DNA from: an uncultured Erysipelotrichaceae bacterium
GTDB lineage: Bacteria; Bacillota_I; Bacilli_A; RF39; UBA660
Assembly: GCA_902788975.1 (NCBI GenBank)
Contig: CADAMI010000003.1
Location: forward strand, 1-48,238
Length of the DNA: 48,238 bases
Reading direction: 5' to 3'
In this document: positions 17,139-26,066 of the stretch, in pieces
Position numbering within the stretch: the first letter of the stretch is position 1
Layout: each line of letters begins with the position of its first letter
The notes under the pieces: generated by a model
Seen by the model: the letters and a program-made list of their open reading frames with translations, nothing else
Told to the model about the DNA's origin: nothing
The model's database searches: none
Program-made: the position numbers and the translations under genes

Positions 17139-19220
17139 ATGTCAAAAAAAATAATAGTCATCCAAGATGGAATTAAAGAGTGTGGCAGTGCCTGTCTATT
17201 ATCGATTATTAGATATTATGGTGGTAATGTTCCTATGCAAGAATTATTAAGACTAACTAATACAACCAAAGATGGAACCACTTTTTATGACATAAAAGAA
17301 GCAGCTTATGAAATAGGCCTTTCAGTAAAAGGATACAAAGTAGAAAATGCTAGCAAACTCTACGAACTAACAAAGCCATTTATTAGTCAAGTAATCATTA
17401 ATAATTATCTTCATTTTATAGTTGTCTATAAAATAGATAATGATAATGTTACTATTATGGATCCAGCTAAAGGAATGGTCAAAATGTCCCTAACTGAATA
17501 CCTAAATATATATACTGGTAATATTCTTCTATTTGAGCCCTTCAAAGAATTACCTAAGTATAATGAATCCAATTATTTAAAAAGTGTTATTAAATCAGTT
17601 ATAAATAGTAATAAATATTTAATTATAAATTTAATAATTTTAACTATAATTACTACTATCTTTACTTGTCTATATAGTTGTTATTTAAAAATAATTATCG
17701 ATAACTATCTATCTCAAAGTACTTTTAAAATATTAATTATATCAATTATCTTTATAATTATTTATTTAATAAAAGTAATTAGCGAATACTTCCGTAATAA
17801 TCTTTTAATATATCTAAATAAAAAGATAGATTTAACGATCATTACTTCCATCATAAGAAAAATAATCTTACTTCCTTATAGTTATTATAAGAATAAAACA
17901 ACTGGTGAAATGATTTCTCGTATTAATGATCTTTTATATCTAAAAAATATTATTACTAAAGTAATAACTACAATCTTTTTAGATTTTTTCTTATCATTAA
18001 CAATTATTATTATTTTATTTAAGATAAATACATCTATGACATTTATGTTATTTATAATAACTATTATCTATTATTTAATATTTATTTCATACAAGAAAAT
18101 AATCGAAAAATATACTGAAAAAATTCAGATTAGTAGTGCTTTAACTAACTCACTTTTAACTGAATCTATCAGTAGTTATGAAACAATTAAAGGATTATCT
18201 CTTGAAGAATCCTTCATTAAAAAAATAAATAAAAAATACGAAACAACAATTAGCAATAATTTATTATTAAATAAAAATATTAATCTAGAAAATCTTTTAA
18301 AAAGCTTATTCGAGGGAATTATTATAATTTTTATTCTATATCGAGGATTTACATCAGTTATAAATAATACTCTTTCTTTAGGAAGTCTAATTACTTATAA
18401 TACCTTAATATTATATTTTTTAACCCCCATTAAAAACATTTTAGATTTTTATAAAGAATTTTATTATATTAAAAATAGTTTAATCAGAGTTAATAATTTA
18501 ATAAATTATAAATATGAAAGTTTAGACACAAAACAAAATCTTATTATTCATGGTAGTATCCACATAACTAATCTTAATTATAGTTATAATAAGCATTATT
18601 CTGTTTTAAACAATCTTACGCTAGATATCGAAGAAGGGAGTAGAGTATTAATTTTAGGTTCTAGTGGTAGTGGTAAATCAACTATATTAAAGTTATTATA
18701 TCGATACTACGACATTAAGAATAATAGTATATTTATTAATGATAAAGATCTATTAAATTATAACATAGCTGATCTTAGAAATAATATAACTTATGTTTCC
18801 CAGAATGAATATCTATATACCGACACTATAAAAAACAATATTATTTTAGATAGAAATATTCCAGAAAGCAAGTTTATTATGATCTGTAAATTACTCTATA
18901 TAGATGATTTTGTTAAGGACAAGCCCTTATCATATAATTTTTTAGTCGAAGAAAATGGTGCTAATTTATCAGGAGGTGAACGACAACGAATTATCTTAGC
19001 CCGATCATTTTTAAAAGAAAGTAATTACCTTTTTATTGATGAAGGATTAAATGAAATTGATATTAATTTAGAAAGAAAAATACTTAAAAATATTTTTCTC
19101 TATTATCGTAATAAAACCATAATTATTATTTCTCACCGGACCGATAATATGGATTTATTTGATAATGTTATCTATTTAGAGAGAGGATTTATTACTAAAA
19201 ATATTAAAAGGAGGAATTAA
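17139..19220 (+). CDS. C39-peptidase ABC exporter for double-glycine peptides
   Basis: A 693-residue exporter that would cut double-glycine leaders and pump the product out. The C39 peptidase comes first: oxyanion Gln9, catalytic Cys15 in IKECGSAC, His92 in YLHFIVVY and Asp108 in IMDPAKG. Six membrane helices follow (about 160-420). The ATPase has Walker A GSSGSGKS near residue 507, signature LSGGERQRI near 609, Walker B LFIDEG and H-loop IIISHRTD. The start follows GAGGAGG. Its stop overlaps the ATG of the first peptide gene, so exporter and cargo are cotranslated. ComA/LanT-type families share this build; no lanthionine-forming enzyme is nearby. Confidence 0.93.
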   Translation: MSKKIIVIQDGIKECGSACLLSIIRYYGGNVPMQELLRLTNTTKDGTTFYDIKEAAYEIGLSVKGYKVENASKLYELTKPFISQVIINNYLHFIVVYKIDNDNVTIMDPAKGMVKMSLTEYLNIYTGNILLFEPFKELPKYNESNYLKSVIKSVINSNKYLIINLIILTIITTIFTCLYSCYLKIIIDNYLSQSTFKILIISIIFIIIYLIKVISEYFRNNLLIYLNKKIDLTIITSIIRKIILLPYSYYKNKTTGEMISRINDLLYLKNIITKVITTIFLDFFLSLTIIIILFKINTSMTFMLFIITIIYYLIFISYKKIIEKYTEKIQISSALTNSLLTESISSYETIKGLSLEESFIKKINKKYETTISNNLLLNKNINLENLLKSLFEGIIIIFILYRGFTSVINNTLSLGSLITYNTLILYFLTPIKNILDFYKEFYYIKNSLIRVNNLINYKYESLDTKQNLIIHGSIHITNLNYSYNKHYSVLNNLTLDIEEGSRVLILGSSGSGKSTILKLLYRYYDIKNNSIFINDKDLLNYNIADLRNNITYVSQNEYLYTDTIKNNIILDRNIPESKFIMICKLLYIDDFVKDKPLSYNFLVEENGANLSGGERQRIILARSFLKESNYLFIDEGLNEIDINLERKILKNIFLYYRNKTIIIISHRTDNMDLFDNVIYLERGFITKNIKRRN

Positions 19221-19354
19221 TGGAATTAACAAATCAAGAAATGTTAAAAATTAACGGTGGCTCTTGGTATGTCATCGCAGGAATTGGGGCTGCCTTAACC
19301 TATATAATAGGTATTCTTAGTGGCTTTACTAATCCAAGTCGTTGCAATAATTAG
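19220..19354 (+). CDS. Double-glycine leader peptide A (candidate class II bacteriocin)
   Basis: A 44-residue gene too short for ordinary ORF calling. The ATG overlaps the stop of the exporter gene (TAATG) and follows AAAGGAGG. The leader MELTNQEMLKINGG is a textbook double-glycine leader; cutting after Gly14 leaves a 30-residue peptide beginning SWYVIAGIGAALTY. The mature part is strongly hydrophobic, contains GILSG (a GxxxG motif) and ends PSRCNN with a single Cys. This fits one half of a class IIb two-peptide bacteriocin, but a signalling peptide is possible. Confidence 0.85.
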   Translation: MELTNQEMLKINGGSWYVIAGIGAALTYIIGILSGFTNPSRCNN

Positions 19355-19366
19355 AAAGGAGGATAT

Positions 19367-19540
19367 ATGCAAGTAAGAGAACTTAATGAAAAAGAAATGT
19401 TAAAAATAAATGGCGGAGCCTTGACGTCTTCATTTATAAATGCCATTAACAGTGTTATAAACACCTTATTTGAATTAGGTAAAGAAACCGGCAGCACCTT
19501 AAGACGATTAATACAAGGTAATTATTGTCCTATGAACTAA
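19367..19540 (+). CDS. Double-glycine leader peptide B (candidate partner peptide)
   Basis: A 57-residue gene starting 12 bases after peptide A, with its own AAAGGAGG. The leader ends in EKEMLKINGG; cutting after Gly17 leaves 40 residues starting ALTSSFINAINS. The mature part is an amphipathic helix, contains GKETG (GxxxG) followed by Arg-Arg, and ends NYCPMN with a single Cys. The leaders of A and B share EMLKINGG while the mature parts differ, as expected for two cargoes of one exporter. Confidence 0.85.
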   Translation: MQVRELNEKEMLKINGGALTSSFINAINSVINTLFELGKETGSTLRRLIQGNYCPMN

Positions 19541-19543
19541 AAA

Positions 19544-19575
19544 ATAGAAGTGTAGATTAATATCTACACTTCTAT
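19544..19575 (+). terminator. Perfect 14-bp hairpin after the peptide genes
   Basis: ATAGAAGTGTAGAT pairs perfectly with ATCTACACTTCTAT across a TAAT loop. No T run follows, so it may protect or process the mRNA, or only partly end it, between the peptide genes and the lipoprotein gene. Confidence 0.6.
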
Positions 19576-19617
19576 GAATATGTATATTTATTAACTATAA
19601 GTTAAAAAGGAGGTCAA

Positions 19618-20232
19618 ATGAAAAAAATAATTATAACTAGTTTTCTTATTATTTGTTTAACTGCCTGTCATAAAACACCTAAAGAACAAGTGTTTGAAAC
19701 AAAAATAGAAAACAATAATGCGGTTATTAAAACTGATAAAGATTTGCCAAAAGAAGAATTATCGGAAAATAATGAAGAAGATAATTCAATAAATAAAGAA
19801 ATAAAAGAAGAAAACCACCCTGAAAAAGAAGAAATAACAATCGATAAACCTAAACCAATTATTGAACTACCAACTATTCCTATTATTGAAGAACAAATTG
19901 ATTCAGTAGATGAAGAAAGTCTTGACTATTCGATTCATAAAGGAAGAATTGATTGTCAGGATGAAGCATCGTGTATGGATAAATCAATTCCCATCCAATT
20001 TAAGTATAAACAATCAATTTCTAACGTTTTTTATCTTGAAGTAATCTCTAAAAAAGATAATATTTTAGGTTATTTTATCGAATATAACTTCAAAGAACAT
20101 AAATATCAAAATAATGAAGAATGTCTTTTAATTGGCAAAGATATTAAAGATGCCTTACCAGATAGAGTAGTTAGTTATGAATGCTCAGCTGATGGTATCT
20201 TAAAAATAAATACTGATTATGGAAAGGAGTAA
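19618..20232 (+). CDS. Lipoprotein between the peptide genes and the adhesin
   Basis: A 204-residue protein with a lipoprotein signal (IICLTAC, lipid-carrying Cys17), so it is anchored to the outside of the membrane. Residues ~20-95 are a very acidic, Lys/Glu/Pro spacer. The C-terminal ~100 residues hold paired Cys (DCQDEASC and ECLLIG with YECSAD) and may form a small disulfide-bonded beta domain. It starts after AAAGGAGG. It could be an immunity protein for the peptides or a partner of the adhesin; the sequence does not decide. Confidence 0.75.
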   Translation: MKKIIITSFLIICLTACHKTPKEQVFETKIENNNAVIKTDKDLPKEELSENNEEDNSINKEIKEENHPEKEEITIDKPKPIIELPTIPIIEEQIDSVDEESLDYSIHKGRIDCQDEASCMDKSIPIQFKYKQSISNVFYLEVISKKDNILGYFIEYNFKEHKYQNNEECLLIGKDIKDALPDRVVSYECSADGILKINTDYGKE

Positions 20233-20233
20233 T

Positions 20234-22354
20234 ATGTTAAAGAAAATAATAATAATTATAACAACTATTTTATTAATGATAAATTGTGTATATGCAGATA
20301 TTAATGATAGCAAACTAGTAAAAAATAGATATGATAATATTTATGCTGTCTATGATGCTCCGGATAGAGTTCATTTATATTATGCTCAGAAATATACCCT
20401 AAATGATATAACAGCTTACTGTATTGAACCAGGTCTTGGTATTGATACTGATACCTATTCTTCGACAACCGATTGGTCACTTACTAACTTAGATAGCGAT
20501 ACGATTAATGCTATTCGTTTGATTGCTTATTATGGCTATGATTATCCTGAACATAATACAATGAAATATTATCTAGCCACTCAAGAATTAATATGGCGAA
20601 AAATTGCTAATCGTGACGTTTACTGGATTGAAGGAACCGATAAAGATGGTCCAAGAATTAACATTGATAATGAAAAAAACACCATTATTGAATTGGTTAA
20701 TGAACATACCAAAGTTCCATCTTTTGATAACAAAACAATCAATTTATCATTAGGTGAAAATAAAATTATCGAAGACACTAACTATGTCTTAAATAATTAT
20801 GAAATATATTCATCTGATATAAGTGATGTTAAAATTGATGATAATAAACTTGTTATAAATATAACTAAACCAAAGAAAAATGCTGAAGTAAGATTAATAA
20901 AAAAGAATTATACCACTAAAGTAGCCTTAATCTATTATAGTGGTAATAATCAAAAACTAATTCGTTCCGGAATTCTAGATCCTGTTATTGCTTCATCTAA
21001 AGTAAATATTACTATGCGTTCAAAAATAAAAGTAATAAAGATTGATGAAGTATCTAAAAATACGGTTAAAAGAAAAGGCATAAAATTTCAAATAAAAAAT
21101 ATGGATACTAACGAATATATCTGTAATAATTATGAATGTACTTATGAAACAGAATCTGATGGTACTTTTACAACTGATTACTTAGAACAAGGAAATTATC
21201 AATTAGAAGAAGTAAAGCAAGCTGAACTATATGGGTATTACTGGAATAAACAACCATTAAGTTTTTCAATTAACGAAAACTCAGATATAAAATATGAAAA
21301 TAATGAACCAATAATTGAATTAAAATTTGCTAATCGCCAATTAACAGGTGGTTTTAGTTTTAAGAAAGTAGGGGAAAATCCAATCTTTAACGATGGTAAA
21401 ATAATCTATGAAGATGTTCTTCTAGATGGAGTAGTCTTTAAATTATATGCCAACGATGATATCTATTCAGCTGATGGTACGCTAATATACCACAATAAAG
21501 AAATAATTAAAGAAATAACAACTGAAAATGGTACTTATTCACAGTATGGAATGTATTTAGGTAAATATTGTTTGGAAGAAATATCATCTGTTAAGAATCA
21601 TATTGTAAATTCAAACCCTCGTTGCTTTGAACTAAATTATAAAGACAGTTTTCATGACAATTATGTTACTTGGTTTCAATTAAATAACTATCTTCCCAAA
21701 GGTAATTTTGAATTAACTAAATTAAATATCTCGACTCAAGGCCCAATTAAAGATGTCAAATTTGCTATTTATACCGAAGATAATAAATTGTTCTATTCTG
21801 GCATTACCGATGAAGAAGGCCATATTTATTTACCAAATATTCCAGTAGGTAAATATTATTACAAAGAATATGCAGCTCCGAAAGGTTATGCCATAAATAC
21901 AGAAAAAATGTTTTTTGAAATAAAAGAAAATGGTGAAACCGTAAAATCAACCGTTACTAATAAATATATAACTGGTACTTTTATATTTACCAAAACTGAT
22001 TATTCAACTAATGCCCCCCTTTCTAATACCCTAATCGAAATATATAATGAAGATAATGAACTCTTATATTCAGAACGAACCAATGAAGAAGGAAAAATAG
22101 TAATCAACAATTTACCATATGGTAAATATTACTATAAAGAGATTGAAGCCCCAGAGGGTTATATGCTTAATCCAGAAACTATATCTTTTGAAATCAAAGA
22201 AGATAATGAAATTGTAAATGCTAATATGACTAATGAAAAAATACCTGTTCCCATTACCGGCTTAAATGAAAACTATCTTGTCTATGGAGTATGTGCATTT
22301 TCGATTATTCTAGGAGCTATATCAATAATTTATGATCATCAAAAGAAAAAATAA
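20234..22354 (+). CDS. Sortase-anchored adhesin with thioester and Cna-B domains
   Basis: A 706-residue surface protein. After a signal peptide (1-21) comes a thioester domain: Cys63 in AYCIEPG and Gln117 in LATQELIW are the pair that form the internal Cys-Gln thioester used to bind host amines. Cna-B/SpaA-type beta domains follow (from about 275, 375, 490 and 580), with the GKYYYKE(Y/I)xAPxGY repeat twice. The end has VPITG, a hydrophobic stretch and KKK, a class of LPxTG-like sorting signal. Start ATG 20234 after GGAAAGGAG. It overlaps the sortase gene by 23 bases. Confidence 0.9.
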   Translation: MLKKIIIIITTILLMINCVYADINDSKLVKNRYDNIYAVYDAPDRVHLYYAQKYTLNDITAYCIEPGLGIDTDTYSSTTDWSLTNLDSDTINAIRLIAYYGYDYPEHNTMKYYLATQELIWRKIANRDVYWIEGTDKDGPRINIDNEKNTIIELVNEHTKVPSFDNKTINLSLGENKIIEDTNYVLNNYEIYSSDISDVKIDDNKLVINITKPKKNAEVRLIKKNYTTKVALIYYSGNNQKLIRSGILDPVIASSKVNITMRSKIKVIKIDEVSKNTVKRKGIKFQIKNMDTNEYICNNYECTYETESDGTFTTDYLEQGNYQLEEVKQAELYGYYWNKQPLSFSINENSDIKYENNEPIIELKFANRQLTGGFSFKKVGENPIFNDGKIIYEDVLLDGVVFKLYANDDIYSADGTLIYHNKEIIKEITTENGTYSQYGMYLGKYCLEEISSVKNHIVNSNPRCFELNYKDSFHDNYVTWFQLNNYLPKGNFELTKLNISTQGPIKDVKFAIYTEDNKLFYSGITDEEGHIYLPNIPVGKYYYKEYAAPKGYAINTEKMFFEIKENGETVKSTVTNKYITGTFIFTKTDYSTNAPLSNTLIEIYNEDNELLYSERTNEEGKIVINNLPYGKYYYKEIEAPEGYMLNPETISFEIKEDNEIVNANMTNEKIPVPITGLNENYLVYGVCAFSIILGAISIIYDHQKKK

Positions 22355-22949
22355 ATTATTTATAATCAAACTATTAGGTATCATCCTAATAATAATTCCC
22401 ATTTCATTTCTGTTATCTAAAAAAATATATCATATAAAGAATGTTAATCAAAGTAAGCAGGAAATATCTAAATATATTGAAGAAACATCTATTAATAATG
22501 AAATAGAAGAAATAAATGAAGATAATCATCCAGAATTATTACATTATATTGCTGTATTAGAAATACCTGATATATTTTTGAAAAAAGGTTTATTAGATAT
22601 TAATGATAAATATAATAATGTTGCCTATAATATTGAAGTATTATCTCAAAGTAAAATGCCCGATATTATTAATTCTAATCTTATATTAGCTAGTCATAAT
22701 GGAAATAGTAATGTCTCTTATTTTAAAGATTTATCAAAATTAACGAAAGGTTCTTTAATTTATATCTATTACCAAGGAACTAAATACATTTATAAATTAA
22801 ACAATTCTTATGAAATAAAAAAGAATGGGGAAGCTAATATAATTAGAGATAGAACTGTAAATACCCTTACGCTAATTACTTGTAAAGATAATAGTGATAC
22901 GGAACAAGTTATTTATATTGCCTATCTTATATCTAAAGAAACATATTGA
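22332..22949 (+). CDS. Sortase family transpeptidase
   Basis: A 205-residue enzyme: N-terminal membrane helix (about 9-29), then the sortase barrel with His122 in LILASHNG and Cys184 in TLTLITC. It links sorting-signal proteins to the wall or to each other, and overlapping the adhesin gene makes that protein the obvious substrate. The conserved Arg that normally follows the Cys by about eight residues is Gln192 here (TEQVIYIA), and no nearby Arg fills the place. Size and lack of a second C-terminal helix suggest a class D-like form. The ATG lies inside the adhesin gene, so translation is probably coupled. Confidence 0.88.
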   Translation: MIIKRKNKLFIIKLLGIILIIIPISFLLSKKIYHIKNVNQSKQEISKYIEETSINNEIEEINEDNHPELLHYIAVLEIPDIFLKKGLLDINDKYNNVAYNIEVLSQSKMPDIINSNLILASHNGNSNVSYFKDLSKLTKGSLIYIYYQGTKYIYKLNNSYEIKKNGEANIIRDRTVNTLTLITCKDNSDTEQVIYIAYLISKETY

Positions 22950-22974
22950 AAAATATGCCATAATCTGTTAAAAT
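22946..22974 (+). promoter_or_regulatory. Promoter of the 474-aa membrane protein gene
   Basis: TTGAAA overlaps the sortase stop codon; 17 bases later TAAAAT gives a good housekeeping-type match. Confidence 0.6.
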
Positions 22975-23004
22975 TATATTAATAGATAGGGAGTGGGGAT
23001 AGGT

Positions 23005-24429
23005 ATGCAAGAAAGAAAAAGTTTTATTTTAAATACCCTTAATTTAATATGGTTCATAATTCTATACTATATCATTGGCAACAAGAGTATCTTTCTTTAT
23101 GTCTTATCCTTAAGTTTATATAATATTTTTGAGTCATGCTTTAATCATATAAGTATTAAAGAATCATTAAAAAAAATAATAACAACTAAATCAAAAGAAA
23201 AAATATTTAAATATCTCTTATTAATTATAACTGTTATATCATTTTCATTTATATTACTTAGTATCTTAATAAGTGATCTTACTAGCGTTTTTCTAAAAAT
23301 AAATAATATATTACCTATATTTATCCTTATGGGTATAACTATTATAAATAAACCATTAATAAGACTATTAACGGAATACTTAGAAAATATAAAAAGCAAT
23401 CATAAATATTCAACACTAATTACTATCTATAAAATAATTGAAAAAATACTTTTATTAATATTTGCTTTATTTTCTTTTAGAATATTTAAACTAAATATTA
23501 TTTCATCAATATCACTAATGTATTTTTCTAAAATAGTGAGTATAATTCTTATAATCTATTTAATTTATAAAACAAGAAATATTGGAAAGGATAATTATAC
23601 CCTTGGTGAAGATAAAATTAATTATAAAAAAGAGATAAAAAAAATACTTACAAATAATAGTCATAAAAGTATGATTGAAATTATAAAAAATAGTTATTAT
23701 TATATATCGATTATAGTCTTATATATAATCTTAAGTACAAGATATCACTATCAAATAGATGAAATTGAAAAGATAATAACTTTTATCTATTTCTATGCTT
23801 TTGGTATAATTAATTATTTAATTTATCTAGCTAAATCAGTAACTAAAAGATTGCCTAAAGATGCTTTAGTAACCGATAAATTATATCAGAGTTTTAAAAT
23901 GATGCTGACGATAGCTATCATCTTTGGCATGATTTCACCACTGACTTGTAAAGTAATATTTAATGATTCAAGTAAATCAATCTATCTAACAATGATTAAT
24001 TTTTTAGCTATCTTTATCATGTTATATGATACAACATATGAAAACATAAAGAATAAAAAAATGATATATATAAGTTTATTTATTGGTCTAATTATAAAGA
24101 TAATCCTAATAGTTCCACTAATAAATTCCTTTTATCGTATGGGATATAGTCTAATATATGGTGATATTCTTAGTACTGCCATGGGTATGTTCATATCGAT
24201 AATAATCAATTATATTTATTTACGAAATATTAATAAAAAGAATGATAATTATTTTGAAAAAATATTAAATATCTTATATGAAAATATTATTTTAACAATA
24301 ATCTTAATTATTGTTCAGTTTATTATCCCCATGGATACGAATAATTATTTTAAATCATTAAGTTTAATAATAATCTATTTAATTATAAGTATAGCATTTA
24401 TCAAAATAAAGAATAAAAAGCGAGGTTAA
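23005..24429 (+). CDS. Polytopic membrane protein, flippase-like
   Basis: About 474 residues and 12-14 predicted membrane helices, very Ile/Leu-rich, with few charged loops. Arrangement and length fit the polysaccharide flippase (MATE/MVF) group, but no motif is decisive. The start could be ATG 23005 (GGGGATAGG upstream) or GTG 22993; I prefer 23005. It ends four bases before the pyrophosphatase gene. A role in envelope glycan export is only a guess. Confidence 0.65.
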   Translation: MQERKSFILNTLNLIWFIILYYIIGNKSIFLYVLSLSLYNIFESCFNHISIKESLKKIITTKSKEKIFKYLLLIITVISFSFILLSILISDLTSVFLKINNILPIFILMGITIINKPLIRLLTEYLENIKSNHKYSTLITIYKIIEKILLLIFALFSFRIFKLNIISSISLMYFSKIVSIILIIYLIYKTRNIGKDNYTLGEDKINYKKEIKKILTNNSHKSMIEIIKNSYYYISIIVLYIILSTRYHYQIDEIEKIITFIYFYAFGIINYLIYLAKSVTKRLPKDALVTDKLYQSFKMMLTIAIIFGMISPLTCKVIFNDSSKSIYLTMINFLAIFIMLYDTTYENIKNKKMIYISLFIGLIIKIILIVPLINSFYRMGYSLIYGDILSTAMGMFISIIINYIYLRNINKKNDNYFEKILNILYENIILTIILIIVQFIIPMDTNNYFKSLSLIIIYLIISIAFIKIKNKKRG

Positions 24430-24432
24430 ATT

Positions 24433-26049
24433 ATGGAAAGTGTTTATGTATTTGGTCATCGTAATCCAGATACTGATAGTGTTACTGCAGCAATAACATT
24501 ATCATATTTAAAAAGAAAACTAGGTATGAATTCTACACCGGTTATCTTAAGTTCAGTTAATCGGGAGACAAAATATGCTTTAAATTATTTCGGAGTAAAA
24601 GAACCATCATTCTTAAATGATGTTAAATTAAAAGTAAAAGATTTAGATTATTCAAAAGGATATATGGTTCAAGGAGATTGTTCAATTTATGATGCTTATC
24701 AAAAAATGGTTACCGAAGGTATTAGTAAAATTCCTGTAGTTGATAAATCTAAACAATTACTAGGTATCGTCAGTATGACTGATATTGCTAAAGAATGTTT
24801 AACCGGAGAGTATTCTAAAATAGACTCTTATTACAAAAATATTTTAACAGCTATCGATGGTGAGAAAATAACCAAGTATGATACGATTATTAAAGGAAGA
24901 TTAATTGTTCCAGGTTATCGTTCAACAACTTTTATTAATGAAGTAACATTAAAAGAAAATGATATCTTAATTACCGGTAACCGTTATAGTATCATCGAAT
25001 ATGCCGTTCAATCAAAAGTAAAATTAATTATTGTAACTGATGGACTTGAAGTTAAACCAGAACAATTAAAAGAAGCAAGAGCTAATAAAGTAAATATTAT
25101 TAAAACTAAATACAGTTCCTTAGATACGATTAAGAAATTTAATTTCTGTAATAATATATCTACGATCATCAACACAACAAAGATTCATACAGTTAATGAA
25201 AATGATGATTTAAGCTCATTCATAAGTAGTGCTGAAAAAACAAAATATACTTATTATCCAATTATCGATAACCATAATAAATGTTTAGGTATTATTAAAT
25301 ATGCCAATGTTGGTTACCATAATCGTAAGAAAGTAATATTAGTTGATCACAACTCTTATGAACAATCTGCGATTGGTCTAGAAGAGGCTGACATTATTGA
25401 AATTGTCGATCATCACAATATATCTAATATTGGCACAACTCATCCGATTAATTTTAGAAATATGCCAGTCGGCAGTACTAACACCATTATCTATTTAATG
25501 TATAAAGAGAATAATGTTAAGATTCCTAGAGATATGGCAGGTCTAATGTTGTCAGGAATCTTATCTGATACTTTAATATTAAATTCTCCAACTACGACAA
25601 ATATTGATAGAGATGCTGTTAACAATCTTGCAAGAATTGCTAAAGTAGGATATAAGAAATATGGCTTTGATATGATATCATATGGTACAAAGCTAGTTGG
25701 TAAAACAAAAGAAGAAATATTATATAATGACTATAAAAGATATCCCACTGATAGTGGTACTATTGGTCTAGGCCAAATATATACAACAAATATTGAAGAA
25801 ATAGAAAAAGACAAAAAAGGTTATATCGCTATGTTAAATAATGTCGCCAGTATCAATGAATATAAATTTGTAGCCTTATTTGTAACCGATATAATTAAAA
25901 ATGGTACGTATGTATATTATAGTGATGAAGGTAAAGAAATATTAACCAAAGCCTTTAATCTTGATGAAATAACTGAAGGAACCTATTTACCAAATATTTT
26001 ATCACGTAAGATGCAAATACTACCAGCAATATTAGATATAATGAATTAA
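24433..26049 (+). CDS. ppaC: Manganese-dependent inorganic pyrophosphatase with CBS and DRTGG insert
   Basis: Splits pyrophosphate into two phosphates in the cytosol. It is a family II (DHH) enzyme of 538 residues, longer than the ~310 of the plain form because a regulatory insert sits in the DHH domain. Motifs: FGHRNPDTDSVTAA, a CBS pair (GISKIPVVDKS ... SMTDIA, then TYYPIIDNH), a DRTGG-type middle (GNRYSIIEYAV), VDHNS, the signature VDHHNI and the DHHA2 end (GQIYTTN). CBS-containing forms are regulated by adenine nucleotides. It leads into a small zinc-ribbon protein gene. Confidence 0.92.
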   Translation: MESVYVFGHRNPDTDSVTAAITLSYLKRKLGMNSTPVILSSVNRETKYALNYFGVKEPSFLNDVKLKVKDLDYSKGYMVQGDCSIYDAYQKMVTEGISKIPVVDKSKQLLGIVSMTDIAKECLTGEYSKIDSYYKNILTAIDGEKITKYDTIIKGRLIVPGYRSTTFINEVTLKENDILITGNRYSIIEYAVQSKVKLIIVTDGLEVKPEQLKEARANKVNIIKTKYSSLDTIKKFNFCNNISTIINTTKIHTVNENDDLSSFISSAEKTKYTYYPIIDNHNKCLGIIKYANVGYHNRKKVILVDHNSYEQSAIGLEEADIIEIVDHHNISNIGTTHPINFRNMPVGSTNTIIYLMYKENNVKIPRDMAGLMLSGILSDTLILNSPTTTNIDRDAVNNLARIAKVGYKKYGFDMISYGTKLVGKTKEEILYNDYKRYPTDSGTIGLGQIYTTNIEEIEKDKKGYIAMLNNVASINEYKFVALFVTDIIKNGTYVYYSDEGKEILTKAFNLDEITEGTYLPNILSRKMQILPAILDIMN

Positions 26050-26066
26050 TAAAAGGAGGTAATTAA

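Noticed and set aside
17139-19540. Lanthipeptide locus
   Set aside because: There is no LanM, LanB or LanC gene, and the peptides lack Ser/Thr/Cys patterns for rings; each has one Cys only.
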